64,000 bases of DNA from Moraxellaceae bacterium (GCA_029267635.1 JAJUIK010000006.1:62001-126000); one strand, 5' to 3'; shown: positions 1 through 8,469, counted from the stretch's first letter. Notes: generated by a model from the sequence alone, not told the origin. Translations and numbers: made by a program.

Positions 1-120
1 GGCTTTTATATCATGCCCGTACGGCCACCCACTGTTCCACAAAATGGTGCACGACTGCGCGTGTCATTAACGGCATTGATTCAGCCACAAGATGTCGAGC
101 AACTGGTTGCTTTGCTGTGA
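1..120 (+). CDS. bioF: 8-amino-7-oxononanoate synthase, C-terminal fragment
   Basis: The last 39 codons of a gene that starts before the window. The fragment has the RPPTVPxGxxRLR motif typical of the C-terminus of BioF, the PLP-dependent enzyme that condenses pimeloyl-ACP with L-alanine in biotin synthesis. The next gene, bioC, begins inside its stop codon (GTGA overlap), so the two are translationally coupled in a biotin operon. Only the tail is visible, so completeness and catalytic residues cannot be judged; the identification rests on the motif and on the bioC-bioD neighbours. Confidence 0.85.
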   Translation, partial: GFYIMPVRPPTVPQNGARLRVSLTALIQPQDVEQLVALL

Positions 121-884
121 TTCTGGATAAACATAAAATTGCTCAGCGTTTTGCACGTGCCGGAAATAGTTATACGCAACAGGCGGTAGTACAGCAGCAG
201 ATTGCTCAGCATTTGGCGCAATTAATCGTGCAGTATTGTCCTGAGCTTTGGTCACGTGTGTTCGAAATTGGCTGTGGCTCGGGTTATCTCACCCTGCAAT
301 TACTGCAACAGCGATCCATCCCGCAGCTTTTACTCAATGATCTGTATCCAGAGGTGCAGCAGCATTTTGCTGATCTTCCTCAAGTGCAGTGGTATCTGGG
401 GGATATTGAGCGAATTGAATGGCCGAAGCAGATCGATGCCATCGTTTCAGCCTCGGCTTTACAGTGGATGAGTGATCTTGATGCAGTATTGCAGCAGTGC
501 GCACAGGTGTTAACGTCACAAGGTTATTTATGCTTTTCCAGCTTTGGTCCAGATAATTTGCTGGAAATTAAACAGCTGACCGGACAAGGCTTGCATTATT
601 TTAGTGTGGACGAGTTGCGTGAAAAAGTTGAACGAGCCGGTTTCGAGATTCTGCATCTGGAACAGGGCGTGGAAAATCTGTATTTCCCTCATCCCAAAGC
701 AGTGTTGCAGCATTTAAAAGCCACTGGTGTGACAGCCACCAATCTTAGTTATCGCTGGACGAAACACAGCTTGCAGCAGTTTTATCTGAACTACCAGCAG
801 TTCAGTAGCCTAGGTCAAAATGGCGAAATGCTTTATCCCTTAACCTACCATCCGATTTATTGTATCGCCCGGAGATGCGCATGA
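117..884 (+). CDS. bioC: Malonyl-[acyl-carrier protein] O-methyltransferase BioC
   Basis: A 255-residue class I SAM-dependent methyltransferase. The glycine-rich SAM loop (FEIGCGSGYLT) lies near residues 45-55 and an acidic motif II follows. BioC methylates the free carboxyl of malonyl-ACP so that it can enter the fatty-acid cycle as a disguised primer for the pimelate moiety of biotin. The GTG start at 117 overlaps the bioF stop by 4 nt and the stop overlaps the bioD ATG, so it is tightly embedded in the operon. The N-terminal KxxIAxRFxxAxxxYxxxAxxQ pattern is characteristic of BioC and supports this start. Length agrees with the family (about 250 aa). Confidence 0.93.
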   Translation: MILDKHKIAQRFARAGNSYTQQAVVQQQIAQHLAQLIVQYCPELWSRVFEIGCGSGYLTLQLLQQRSIPQLLLNDLYPEVQQHFADLPQVQWYLGDIERIEWPKQIDAIVSASALQWMSDLDAVLQQCAQVLTSQGYLCFSSFGPDNLLEIKQLTGQGLHYFSVDELREKVERAGFEILHLEQGVENLYFPHPKAVLQHLKATGVTATNLSYRWTKHSLQQFYLNYQQFSSLGQNGEMLYPLTYHPIYCIARRCA

Positions 885-1525
885 GTGCACAGTTATATTT
901 TGTTAGTGGCATCGATACCGCGATTGGCAAAACCTATACCACGGGCTATCTGGCAAAATTGTGGAATCAGCAGGGCATCCGTACCATTACGCAAAAACTG
1001 ATCCAAACGGGTAATATCGATGTCTCGGAAGATATTGAGGCGCATCGTCAGATTATGGGAATGGGCTGGTTGCCGGAAGATCAAAATAAACTGACCATGC
1101 CGGAAATTTTTAGTTATCCGGCTTCGCCACATTTGGCCAGTAAAATTGATGGGCGGGAAATTGATTTTGCCAAAATTCAAGCGGCTACTGAACAGCTGGC
1201 ACAGCGTTACGATGTGGTTTTGCTCGAAGGTGCCGGCGGTTTGATGGTGCCATTAACTGATGAGCTGCTGACCATTGATTATATTGCCGAGCATGATTTC
1301 CCGGTGATTCTGGTGAGCTCCGGACGCTTGGGCAGCATTAACCACACCATCTTGAGTTTGGAAGCCCTGCAATCACGTGGCTTAAAACTGCATGCACTGG
1401 CCTATAACCTGAAAGATGAATCGCAAGATAAACTGATTTCGGATGATACGCGCAACTATTTGCAGGCCTATTTGGCGAAGTATTTTCCGCAAACCGAGTG
1501 GATCGATATTCCAGTGCTGGACTAA
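881..1525 (+). CDS. bioD: ATP-dependent dethiobiotin synthetase BioD
   Basis: A 214-residue P-loop enzyme that closes the ureido ring of dethiobiotin from 7,8-diaminopelargonate, CO2 and ATP. The N-terminal GIDTAIGKT is the modified Walker A loop (usually GTDTxxGKT), and VLLEGAGGLMVPL is the conserved substrate and nucleotide segment around residue 112. The frame is open from a TTG at 860, but the ATG at 881 is chosen: it has GGAG 6 nt upstream and forms an ATGA overlap with the bioC stop. It is the last gene of the biotin operon and is followed directly by a hairpin terminator shared with convergent rluB. Confidence 0.93.
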   Translation: MSAQLYFVSGIDTAIGKTYTTGYLAKLWNQQGIRTITQKLIQTGNIDVSEDIEAHRQIMGMGWLPEDQNKLTMPEIFSYPASPHLASKIDGREIDFAKIQAATEQLAQRYDVVLLEGAGGLMVPLTDELLTIDYIAEHDFPVILVSSGRLGSINHTILSLEALQSRGLKLHALAYNLKDESQDKLISDDTRNYLQAYLAKYFPQTEWIDIPVLD

Positions 1526-1541
1526 TAAATCTTACACCATG

Positions 1542-1566
1542 AAAAAAGCCGCATGACGCGGCTTTT
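1542..1566. terminator. Bidirectional terminator between bioD and rluB
   Basis: GCCGC and GCGGC arms around a 5-nt loop, flanked by an A-run on the left and a T-run on the right. It can end both bioD (plus strand) and rluB (minus strand), which converge here. Confidence 0.85.
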
Positions 1567-1588
1567 TGATTTTTTAAGATCGGAAAAC

Positions 1589-2569
1589 TTAGAACTTTTT
1601 AAAGTTCTTATGGGTACCAAATGGTTTGCGCGGTGCGTTGTCATCACGACGCTGATTAAAACCATGATTGTCGTTACGACGTTCACGGTTGGCAGAATGA
1701 CCATTTTGGTTGTTGTCATCCGTATCACGGCGTTGTTGACGCAAGAAACCGCCACGACGTGCAGCCATTGGTTTTTCCTGCATACGTTCATTGCGACGTT
1801 TCGCCATACCGTATAGGCCAGTACCTTGACGTGGTTTGAGCTCGACCGATTTAGTCAATGCATCAATGTCTGCCTTATCCAGTTCCATCCAGCGACCAGT
1901 GCGCAATTCGCGTGGCAAGATCACGGTGCCATAACGGGTACGGAGCAGGCGGCTGACTTTGAGGCCCTGCGATTCAAAAATACGGCGAACTTCGCGGTTG
2001 CGGCCTTCTTTTACCACTACCTGATACCAGCGGTTGATGCCATCACCGCCAATTTCAGAGAAAGATTCAAATTTGGCAGGACCATCATCCAGCACTACGC
2101 CATTCAGCATATTGTTGCGGATTTGTGGCGTAACCTCACCCATTACACGCACTGCATATTCACGCTCAATTTCATTCGATGGGTGCATCAGGCGGTTGGC
2201 CATTTCACCATCGTTGGTGAATAACAAAAGACCAGTTGAGTTGATATCCAGACGGCCAACCATCACCCAGCGATCATTGGAAATTGGAGGTAAATGGTCA
2301 AACACGGTGGGACGTGATTCAGGATCATTACGTGAACAGATTTCACCTTCTGGCTTGTAATAAATCAATACACGGCGGCGAATTTCATCTTCGACCTGGA
2401 ACTGAACTTTTCGACCATCGATGCGAAGCTCATCACCCGGTTCGATGCGTTCACCTACTTGAGCAATTTGACCGTTGACACTAACACGACCTGCGGCAAT
2501 GACTTCTTCCATATAACGGCGAGAACCCAGTCCAATTCGCGCTAATACCTTTTGCAATTTTTCACTCAT
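1589..2569 (-). CDS. rluB: 23S rRNA pseudouridine synthase RluB (U2605-type)
   Basis: A 326-residue protein. An S4 RNA-binding domain (residues 1-60, starting MSEKLQKVLARIGLGSRR) is followed by an RsuA-family pseudouridine synthase domain in which the GRLDINSTGLLLFTNDG motif carries the catalytic aspartate near residue 105. E. coli RluB modifies U2605 in the peptidyl-transferase region of 23S rRNA. Residues from about 250 onward are a low-complexity tail rich in R, N, Q, G and D, as in many RluB proteins, and probably bind RNA without a fold. It lies 41 nt downstream of scpB on the same strand, a common scpA-scpB-rluB arrangement. RluE and RluF are related, but length, tail and context favour RluB. 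Confidence 0.9.
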   Translation of the reverse strand: MSEKLQKVLARIGLGSRRYMEEVIAAGRVSVNGQIAQVGERIEPGDELRIDGRKVQFQVEDEIRRRVLIYYKPEGEICSRNDPESRPTVFDHLPPISNDRWVMVGRLDINSTGLLLFTNDGEMANRLMHPSNEIEREYAVRVMGEVTPQIRNNMLNGVVLDDGPAKFESFSEIGGDGINRWYQVVVKEGRNREVRRIFESQGLKVSRLLRTRYGTVILPRELRTGRWMELDKADIDALTKSVELKPRQGTGLYGMAKRRNERMQEKPMAARRGGFLRQQRRDTDDNNQNGHSANRERRNDNHGFNQRRDDNAPRKPFGTHKNFKKF

Positions 2570-2610
2570 GACAGCATAACCTTAGAAATAATCATCAACA
2601 GTTCACCTAC

Positions 2611-3201
2611 TTATGACCTGGATGCGTGAGCATCCAGTGCCATAAAAGCTTCCTTGGCATCCTGCAGGGGAGGCAATTGGCCCAAAGACATCAGGCCAAA
2701 AGCATTTAAAAATTGTGGCGTTGTGACAAGCAACGCGGGCCTTCCTGGGAGTTCACGAAAACCGGATTCTTTAATCCAGTTCCAGTCAAATAAAGTCTTT
2801 AAGATCTGACTATTATTGGAAACTCCACGAATCTGTTCAATATCTGCGCGAGTAACCGGCTGGTGATACGCAATCACGGCCACGGTTTCGAGTAAAGATG
2901 GCGAAAGTCTGGTGGAACGTTCGGGCCAGGTTTGTTTGATTACATTACGATATTTTGTGCGAACTTGGAATCGGAATCCTTGTGCGGTTTCAACCAATTC
3001 AATTGAGCGACCATGTTGTAATAGTGCAAGTTGCTGTAAATATTGACGTAATTGTTGTTTGTTAAATTGATTCTGAAATGCTTCTTTTAGACGAGCTAAA
3101 GACACGGGAGCATCACTGGCAAAAATAATTGCTTCAATTTGCATCAACACTTCATGATGTAAATCACCCAGCGATAAAGCTGCGCTTTGGTCAATGGTCA
3201 T
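2611..3201 (-). CDS. scpB: Segregation and condensation protein ScpB
   Basis: A 196-residue protein with the tandem winged-helix pattern of ScpB: an N-terminal half starting LHHEVLMQIEAIIFASDAP, and a second half with the family signature LLETVAVIAYHQPVTRADIEQIRG near residues 103-125. ScpB dimers bind ScpA to form the kleisin part of the SMC condensin, which compacts and segregates the chromosome. Its ATG overlaps the scpA stop (ATGA), indicating coupled translation and matched amounts. It sits between scpA and rluB in a three-gene minus-strand operon. Confidence 0.92.
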   Translation of the reverse strand: MTIDQSAALSLGDLHHEVLMQIEAIIFASDAPVSLARLKEAFQNQFNKQQLRQYLQQLALLQHGRSIELVETAQGFRFQVRTKYRNVIKQTWPERSTRLSPSLLETVAVIAYHQPVTRADIEQIRGVSNNSQILKTLFDWNWIKESGFRELPGRPALLVTTPQFLNAFGLMSLGQLPPLQDAKEAFMALDAHASRS

Positions 3202-3989
3202 GCGGCAGCTCCCTGAATTGCCAAAGGAGCTTCAATGCCATTGGCCACAATGCGAATCTTTTGCTGGCGTGTCAGTTCCAGCACCGCCATAAACGTGACG
3301 ACCATGCCCATTTTACCCTGACTCGGTTTGAGTAAATCCTGAAAGCTCAGTACGGTACCAGAGGCAATTTTTTCTTCAATATAGGCCAAACGTTCTTCAA
3401 GCAACACCGGTTCTTGCTGGATCTGATGCACAACCGGTTCCGGACGGTTAAACACACAAAACAGCGCATCGCGCAGGCTGTTGACATCATAACCTTCATA
3501 GACCGTGGCTACATGCCCCAAGCTGACATTAGTACTGAACGTATCGCGGTCCAGTACTGGCAGTTGTCCTAGACGTTCGGCAGCCTGCTTGATGCGTAAA
3601 TAGGTTTCCAGACGGTCGATCAGATCTTGTTTCGGATCTTTTTCAAGCGTGATCGTGCTAGGTTTGGGCAACAGCAGACGGGATTTGAGATCGGCCAGTA
3701 ATGCGGCCATGACCATATAATCTGCGGTCAGTTCAATATCCAGCGATTTCATGCTGTCCATATAGGACAGGTATTGCGTGGCAATTGGGGCGATATCGAG
3801 CTGTAACAGATTGAAGCCGTTTTTCTGAATCAGATAAATTAAAAAGTCAAGGGGACCTTCGAAATGCTCAAGCAGAATTTCAAATGCGGCCGGAGGAATA
3901 TACAGGTCCTCTGGAAGAGCTGATTGCCACTCATCCAGAACACGGATGTGTGGAACTTGCTCCATAGCAGTCTGGCTGGCTTGATTCAT
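3198..3989 (-). CDS. scpA: Segregation and condensation protein ScpA (kleisin)
   Basis: A 263-residue kleisin. The N-terminal motif FEGPLDFLIYLIQKNGFNLLQLDIAPIATQ is split by no gap and is the ScpA signature near residues 42-72; a second conserved helix, ADYMVMAALLADLKSRLLLP, follows at about 88-108. ScpA bridges the SMC ATPase heads and binds ScpB dimers. First gene of the scpA-scpB-rluB unit. A consensus TATAAT lies about 115 nt upstream on the same strand, though with no clear -35. There is no SMC gene in the window. Confidence 0.92.
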   Translation of the reverse strand: MNQASQTAMEQVPHIRVLDEWQSALPEDLYIPPAAFEILLEHFEGPLDFLIYLIQKNGFNLLQLDIAPIATQYLSYMDSMKSLDIELTADYMVMAALLADLKSRLLLPKPSTITLEKDPKQDLIDRLETYLRIKQAAERLGQLPVLDRDTFSTNVSLGHVATVYEGYDVNSLRDALFCVFNRPEPVVHQIQQEPVLLEERLAYIEEKIASGTVLSFQDLLKPSQGKMGMVVTFMAVLELTRQQKIRIVANGIEAPLAIQGAAA

Positions 3990-4103
3990 TGCAATTATAG
4001 GCCACGCGAATTTTCAAAGGCATGCTGAAATGCTATTCGTTTCATCTGGCAGATCAGGTTAATCTGGATGAGAAGGAAAAAATAGCACAAAGATAGTGCG
4101 TCT

Positions 4104-4109
4104 ATTATA
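4104..4109 (-). promoter_or_regulatory. Candidate -10 element for scpA-scpB-rluB
   Basis: Perfect TATAAT on the minus strand about 115 nt upstream of the scpA ATG, in the spacer between yciO and scpA. No convincing -35 hexamer is seen at 16-18 nt, so this is tentative. Confidence 0.35.
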
Positions 4110-4172
4110 ACGGAAAATGCCGTTTGAAGAAATTGCTTTGCCCGGCAAAAATAAAAAAACATCAAGATATAT

Positions 4173-4192
4173 ATCCAATATTTAGATTGGAT
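4173..4192 (-). terminator. Possible terminator downstream of yciO
   Basis: ATCCAAT and ATTGGAT arms (7 bp, 6-nt loop) lie 34 nt past the yciO stop. On the minus strand a run of seven T follows, but about 13 nt beyond the stem, so it is not a classical terminator. Confidence 0.35.
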
Positions 4193-4225
4193 GAATCACT
4201 GTTATCCTTTCACCAAAAGAAGGCT

Positions 4226-4843
4226 CTATTCAAAAGCACTAACATCACCCACACCACGACGCACAATTTCCGGTTGTTCGCCGGACAGGTCCACAATGCT
4301 GGTGGTGGTCAAAGTACCAAAGCCGCCATCAATAAAGACATCAATCCGTTTACCCAGCTGGTTTTCAATGTCATAAGGGTCATCCAATGGATCATCCTGA
4401 CCGGGAAGTACCAGGGTACTGGTGAGCAAAGGTTCCCCCAGTTCTTTGAGCAGTGCCTGACAAATCGGATTGCTTGGAATACGTAAGCCGATGGTTTTCT
4501 TTTTCGGGTGCATCAAGCGTTTGGGGACTTCACTGGTCGCCGGCAGAATAAATGTAGTAATCGCCGGGGTGTTGGCTTTCAACAAGCGATACATCGCATT
4601 GTCGACTTTGGCATAGGTGGCAATATCTGACAAGTCACAGCACAGGATGGCATATTGGTGTTTGGGGCTCAAGCCACGAATCTGTGCGATGCGTTCCATG
4701 GCATTTTTATTCCCAATCTGACAGCCAATCGCATAGGCTGCATCGGTTGGATAGACCACAACATCACCGGCACGAATGCGTTCAACTGCTTGCTGGATCA
4801 AACGCGGTTGCGGATTTTCAGGATGTACTCTCAAATGCAGCAT
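4226..4843 (-). CDS. yciO: YciO-type Sua5/YrdC-fold protein
   Basis: A 205-residue protein of the Sua5/YrdC/YciO fold. It starts with HPENPQPRLIQQAVE and has VVYPTDAAYAIGC and KTIGLRIPSNPI, which match E. coli YciO better than TsaC. TsaC/Sua5 makes L-threonylcarbamoyl-AMP for t6A37 in ANN-decoding tRNAs; YciO is a paralogue with a debated, weak version of this activity. Annotation pipelines often label it threonylcarbamoyladenylate synthase, which should be read with caution. It stands alone on the minus strand, 90 nt downstream of epmC. A separate tsaC would be expected elsewhere in the genome. Confidence 0.82.
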   Translation of the reverse strand: MLHLRVHPENPQPRLIQQAVERIRAGDVVVYPTDAAYAIGCQIGNKNAMERIAQIRGLSPKHQYAILCCDLSDIATYAKVDNAMYRLLKANTPAITTFILPATSEVPKRLMHPKKKTIGLRIPSNPICQALLKELGEPLLTSTLVLPGQDDPLDDPYDIENQLGKRIDVFIDGGFGTLTTTSIVDLSGEQPEIVRRGVGDVSAFE

Positions 4844-4934
4844 GGGTCCCTCCAGTGTTTTACTTCTCGTCTGCTTTTATTATGAAACGCGGCATCATGT
4901 TGTTGCAATCATCAGTGAGTTGATTTTGCGTGAT

Positions 4935-5597
4935 TTAATCCAGAAATTCGCGCTGAAACTCATCGTGTTGCAGCATGTGGCCATTGCGCGTGCACAGACA
5001 GATACACTGAATAAAAAGTTGAGCATCACGCGGGAGTGGGGCTTCACCATTTAAATAGCGCTGCACTTGTGCAAAGACATTGTCTTTAAAACTGCTGCCA
5101 TCACCGCCTTCACCGGTCAGGTTGTCGAGGGAAACCCGAAATTTGCGGCCAAAGGCTTGGGCAAACAGCCATTCAATCGCTTGCGGCTTGATTTCTACCT
5201 GTTCAAATTCAGCCTGTTGCTGCTGTGTACGGCCATCAGGGGCATACCAGTAACCTAGGTCAGGCAGTAAGCGGCGCTGAGCTCCGGCAATGGTCCAGTG
5301 GCTGATTTCATGCAGGGCACTGTTGAAAAAACCATGTGCAAACTGGATACGGGCAGGGTAGTCTGCAGCTGCCGGGAAATATTCTGGTTCAAAATCGCCT
5401 TTGACCAACACGACATTGTGGTGGGAAAACCAGTGATTAAAGTGTAAGATAAGCCAGTCAACTTGCTCTGCTTCTGTTTGCAAAATAGACCAAGGTGAGA
5501 GTTGCACCGAATCTAAACCCGGCACGAAATCAGAAGTTGGCATGCTGCGAACGAGTGACGAAGTTGTGACTTCCGGTTGCGGTTGCAACTGATGCAT
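4935..5597 (-). CDS. epmC: Elongation factor P hydroxylase EpmC (YfcM)
   Basis: A 220-residue protein from the ATG at 5597. The conserved core has HGFFNSALHEISHWTIAG (residues about 95-112), DLGYWYAPDGR and VEIKPQAIEWLF, all hallmarks of EpmC/YfcM. EpmC is the iron-dependent hydroxylase that finishes the (R)-beta-lysyl modification of EF-P made by EpmA and EpmB; modified EF-P relieves ribosome stalling at polyproline. HEISHW plus the later conserved Glu are probable metal ligands. The frame continues to a TTG at 5636, but the ATG is preferred. Even so the first 60 residues exceed the E. coli protein, so the start remains uncertain. Divergent from yceD. Confidence 0.85.
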   Translation of the reverse strand: MHQLQPQPEVTTSSLVRSMPTSDFVPGLDSVQLSPWSILQTEAEQVDWLILHFNHWFSHHNVVLVKGDFEPEYFPAAADYPARIQFAHGFFNSALHEISHWTIAGAQRRLLPDLGYWYAPDGRTQQQQAEFEQVEIKPQAIEWLFAQAFGRKFRVSLDNLTGEGGDGSSFKDNVFAQVQRYLNGEAPLPRDAQLFIQCICLCTRNGHMLQHDEFQREFLD

Positions 5598-5652
5598 ACT
5601 GAAGTAAACCCAATAGTTCTGTCTAAATAAGTACAAAATTGTATCTTAATCT

Positions 5653-5681
5653 TTGACAGAGTACTGATGAATTTGTAGAAT
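5653..5681 (+). promoter_or_regulatory. Sigma70 promoter of yceD-rpmF
   Basis: TTGACA (5653-5658), 17-nt spacer, TAGAAT (5676-5681): perfect -35 and 5/6 -10. The expected start site near 5688 leaves only about 7 nt before the yceD ATG at 5695, and no ribosome-binding site lies between them. Confidence 0.75.
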
Positions 5682-5694
5682 TGCCGCCTTAATT

Positions 5695-6255
5695 ATGTCA
5701 GCAAATACCTTTCCGGCACAGATTGAGCCGTTTAAATGGGCTGAACAGGGCTTTACATGGTCAGGTACCCTGCCATTGTCTCGCTTTGCTCGTATTGCTC
5801 GTGAAGCTGTTGGATCAATTGATGATCAATTGATTAACATAGACTGTAAGCTATCAATGGATGCCTATCATCGCATTGTGTGGTTGGATGCTCGTGTTGA
5901 AACGAAAGTTCCAATGGAATGCCAGCGTTGTCTGGAATCTGTTGAAATTCCTCTCGTTTCAGACTTTCACCTTGCACTGATCGATGATGAGTCACTGATA
6001 GAGCGCTTGGATGAGGATGCTGATTTCATCGTTTTAGGTGAAAGCGAGTCTACGACGAAAGGGGATTATCTCACGCCGTCGACCATAGATTTGCTCGCAT
6101 TACTAGAAGATGAACTGTTATTGCTGTTGCCGCTTTCACCTAAGCATGACGCTTGTGAACTGAAGCATCAGCCTGCCATTCAGGACATTGTCGAAGAAAA
6201 ACGGGATAACCCGTTTGAAGTTTTGGCAAGTTTGAAGGGTAAACTTAACTCGTAA
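5695..6255 (+). CDS. yceD: 23S rRNA accumulation protein YceD (DUF177)
   Basis: A 186-residue DUF177 protein. The conserved CQRCLESVEIP motif lies near residues 76-86, a DLLALLEDELLLLLPLSPKH segment near 141-160, and the C-terminal NPFEVLASLKGK matches the family's NPFAVLASLK. YceD is needed for normal 23S rRNA accumulation in E. coli and plants, by an unknown mechanism. It precedes rpmF, its near-universal neighbour. The N-terminus aligns with E. coli YceD from the first few residues, so the ATG at 5695 is probably right although it has no Shine-Dalgarno sequence and lies just 13 nt after the promoter -10. Confidence 0.9.
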   Translation: MSANTFPAQIEPFKWAEQGFTWSGTLPLSRFARIAREAVGSIDDQLINIDCKLSMDAYHRIVWLDARVETKVPMECQRCLESVEIPLVSDFHLALIDDESLIERLDEDADFIVLGESESTTKGDYLTPSTIDLLALLEDELLLLLPLSPKHDACELKHQPAIQDIVEEKRDNPFEVLASLKGKLNS

Positions 6256-6331
6256 ATCGTGTTATACTCGATAAGTTAAGACAACTGAATTTGTTCTGAT
6301 CCATTGTTTTCGATTTTTGTAAGGAGCCATC

Positions 6332-6517
6332 ATGGCCGTTCAGCAAAACCGTAAAAGTCGCTCTCGCCGTGACATGCGCCGTTCACATGACGCTTTAACC
6401 GAGAATGCATTAACTGTAGACCAAGCTACTGGTGAAACTCATCGTCGTCACCACGTAACTAAAGATGGTTTCTACCGTGGTCGTCAATTATTCGCTAAAG
6501 CAGCTGATGCTGAATAA
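6332..6517 (+). CDS. rpmF: 50S ribosomal protein L32
   Basis: A 61-residue basic protein with the L32 N-terminus [20 protein letters not shown], and the [11 protein letters not shown] turn. It is a structural component of the large subunit. A strong AAGGAG precedes the ATG by 5 nt, in contrast with upstream yceD. The short yceD-rpmF gap (76 nt) and the terminator just after rpmF suggest one transcript. In enterics plsX and fabH follow; here fabD comes next. Confidence 0.97.
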
Positions 6518-6558
6518 TTGATGATAAAGCATTAAGCGTGAAGCTTAGTGGAAAAAAT

Positions 6559-6582
6559 GGGAGCGTTAAGCTCCCTTTTTTT
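6559..6582 (+). terminator. Terminator after rpmF
   Basis: GGGAGC and GCTCCC arms with a 5-nt loop, followed by seven T. It separates yceD-rpmF from the fab genes. Confidence 0.88.
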
Positions 6583-6668
6583 GTTGTATTTCGCTATTAC
6601 CAATCCCGGCATTAAGTGTTAAATTTCTGCACCAGAAATGCGTGAAGACGAAAATAAAGGATTTCTAT

Positions 6669-7655
6669 ATGTCTGCTAAACGACTCGAGCAAGTAGCCCA
6701 AGCAACCAAAACAGCATTTGTATTTCCAGGCCAAGGTTCGCAAAAAGTCGGCATGCTTGCCGAACTTGCAGAACAGTTTAGTGGTGTGACCAGCACTTTT
6801 GCGAAAGCTTCTGACGCGATTGGTTTTGATTTGTGGCACATTGCACAAAGCGGGGAAGGTCTGGATCAGACTGAATTTACCCAACCGGTATTGTTGACTG
6901 CAAGTATTGCTTTGTGGCGTGTCTGGTTAGAGCTTGGTGGTTTGGCACCAAAATTCCTTGCAGGCCATTCTTTGGGTGAATACAGTGCCTTGGTGGCAGC
7001 TGAATCCATGAGCTTAGGGGATGCAGTTAAGTTGGTGAACCTGCGCGGTAAATTAATGCAAAGTGCGGTGCCACAAGGTCAAGGTGCAATGGCCGCGATT
7101 TTAGGCCTTGCAGATGAAAAAGTGATTGAGCTGTGTGAACAGGTGAATAACCAAGGTCGTGGTTCTGTTGAAGCTGCGAACTACAATGCGCAAGGCCAGG
7201 TGGTTATCGCAGGTGACAAGATCCTGGTTGAGGCGGTTATGGCTGCGGCCAAAGAACAGTCCGGTAAAGCGATTGCACTGCCAGTTTCAGTCCCATCACA
7301 CTGCTCGCTGATGAAACCTGCCGCTGAAGAATTTGCTGCAGCATTGGAACAAACTGCCATTGTGATGCCTAGCCTTCCTGTAATACAAAATGTCAACGCA
7401 AAAATCGCGACAGATGTGGCGCAATTACGTCAAGCCTTAACGGCGCAATTGTATCAATCCGTGCAGTGGACCAATACCATGCAATACCTGCAAGATCAGG
7501 GTATTCAATATATCGTGGAATGTGGACCGGGCAATGTGTTGGCCAATCTTGCGAAGCGTTTACCTAACATTGAAAAAGCATTCCCAATCGACAGCAAGAG
7601 TCGTATGGAAGATGCCTTAAATGCCGTTTTAGTGGCAGAAGGGAAAATTGCATGA
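6669..7655 (+). CDS. fabD: Malonyl-CoA:ACP transacylase FabD
   Basis: A 328-residue enzyme that loads malonate from CoA onto ACP for fatty-acid elongation. FVFPGQGSQKVGM forms the oxyanion loop at residues 17-29; the nucleophile is Ser101 in GHSLGEYSAL; the catalytic partner is His211 in VPSHCSLM. The frame is open from a GTG at 6642, but the ATG at 6669 with AAAGGA 7 nt upstream gives the usual length and N-terminus. Its stop overlaps the fabG ATG by 4 nt, so FabD and FabG are translationally coupled. It is separated from rpmF by a terminator, so it needs its own promoter, which I could not pinpoint. Confidence 0.95.
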   Translation: MSAKRLEQVAQATKTAFVFPGQGSQKVGMLAELAEQFSGVTSTFAKASDAIGFDLWHIAQSGEGLDQTEFTQPVLLTASIALWRVWLELGGLAPKFLAGHSLGEYSALVAAESMSLGDAVKLVNLRGKLMQSAVPQGQGAMAAILGLADEKVIELCEQVNNQGRGSVEAANYNAQGQVVIAGDKILVEAVMAAAKEQSGKAIALPVSVPSHCSLMKPAAEEFAAALEQTAIVMPSLPVIQNVNAKIATDVAQLRQALTAQLYQSVQWTNTMQYLQDQGIQYIVECGPGNVLANLAKRLPNIEKAFPIDSKSRMEDALNAVLVAEGKIA

Positions 7656-8386
7656 CACAAGAACGCAAAATCGCATTAGTAACAGGCGCGAGCCGTGGAA
7701 TTGGTGCTGCGATTGCACAGCAGTTAATTCAAGACGGTTATTTTGTTGTGGGGACCGCGACTTCTGAATCTGGTGCTGCAAAGCTTACAGAAAGCTTTGG
7801 TGAGCAGGGTGCAGGTGCAGTATTAGATGTTCGTAGTGGCGATGCGATTGAAGCATTGGTATCGGATATCGAACAAAAATACGGTTCAATCCTGGTTTTG
7901 GTGAACAATGCCGGTATTACCAAAGATAATTTGTTACTGCGTATGTCAGAAGATGATTGGGATGACATCCTTAACATCCATTTAAAGGCGGTATATCGTC
8001 TGTCAAAACGCGTATTGAAGGGCATGACCCGTGCACGCTTTGGCCGCATTATTAACATCAGTTCAGTGGTTGCGCACTTTGCCAACCCTGGTCAAGCCAA
8101 CTATTCTGCTGCCAAAGCGGGTATCGAAGCATTCAGCCGTTCACTGGCAAAAGAGATGGGTAGCCGTCAAATTACCGTGAACTGTGTTGCCCCTGGCTTT
8201 ATCGCGACAGAAATGACTGAAGCGTTAAGTGAAGAACTGCGTAAAAAGATGAGTGATCAAGTGGCACTGCAACGTTTGGGTGAGCCACAAGATATCGCTA
8301 ATGCGGTAAGTTTCCTTGCAAGTGACAAGGCAAGTTACATCACTGGTACAGTTTTACATGTAAATGGTGGTTTATACATGGCGTAA
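7652..8386 (+). CDS. fabG: 3-oxoacyl-ACP reductase FabG
   Basis: A 244-residue short-chain dehydrogenase that reduces beta-ketoacyl-ACP with NADPH in fatty-acid synthesis. The cofactor loop is TGASRGIG at residues 11-18, NNAG at about 85-88, and the catalytic triad Ser138, Tyr151 and Lys155 (YSAAK). The C-terminal VLHVNGGLYMA is typical of FabG. It overlaps fabD (ATGA) and is 83 nt ahead of acpP. The size, motifs and neighbours make it the housekeeping FabG and not one of the many SDR paralogues. Confidence 0.96.
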   Translation: MTQERKIALVTGASRGIGAAIAQQLIQDGYFVVGTATSESGAAKLTESFGEQGAGAVLDVRSGDAIEALVSDIEQKYGSILVLVNNAGITKDNLLLRMSEDDWDDILNIHLKAVYRLSKRVLKGMTRARFGRIINISSVVAHFANPGQANYSAAKAGIEAFSRSLAKEMGSRQITVNCVAPGFIATEMTEALSEELRKKMSDQVALQRLGEPQDIANAVSFLASDKASYITGTVLHVNGGLYMA

Positions 8387-8469
8387 GCGATGGATAAACT
8401 TTCAAAAACTTTAAGATTCAATTAAACTAACGGCAATTTAAAACGCCACAAGCAATGAGGAGAATTCCT

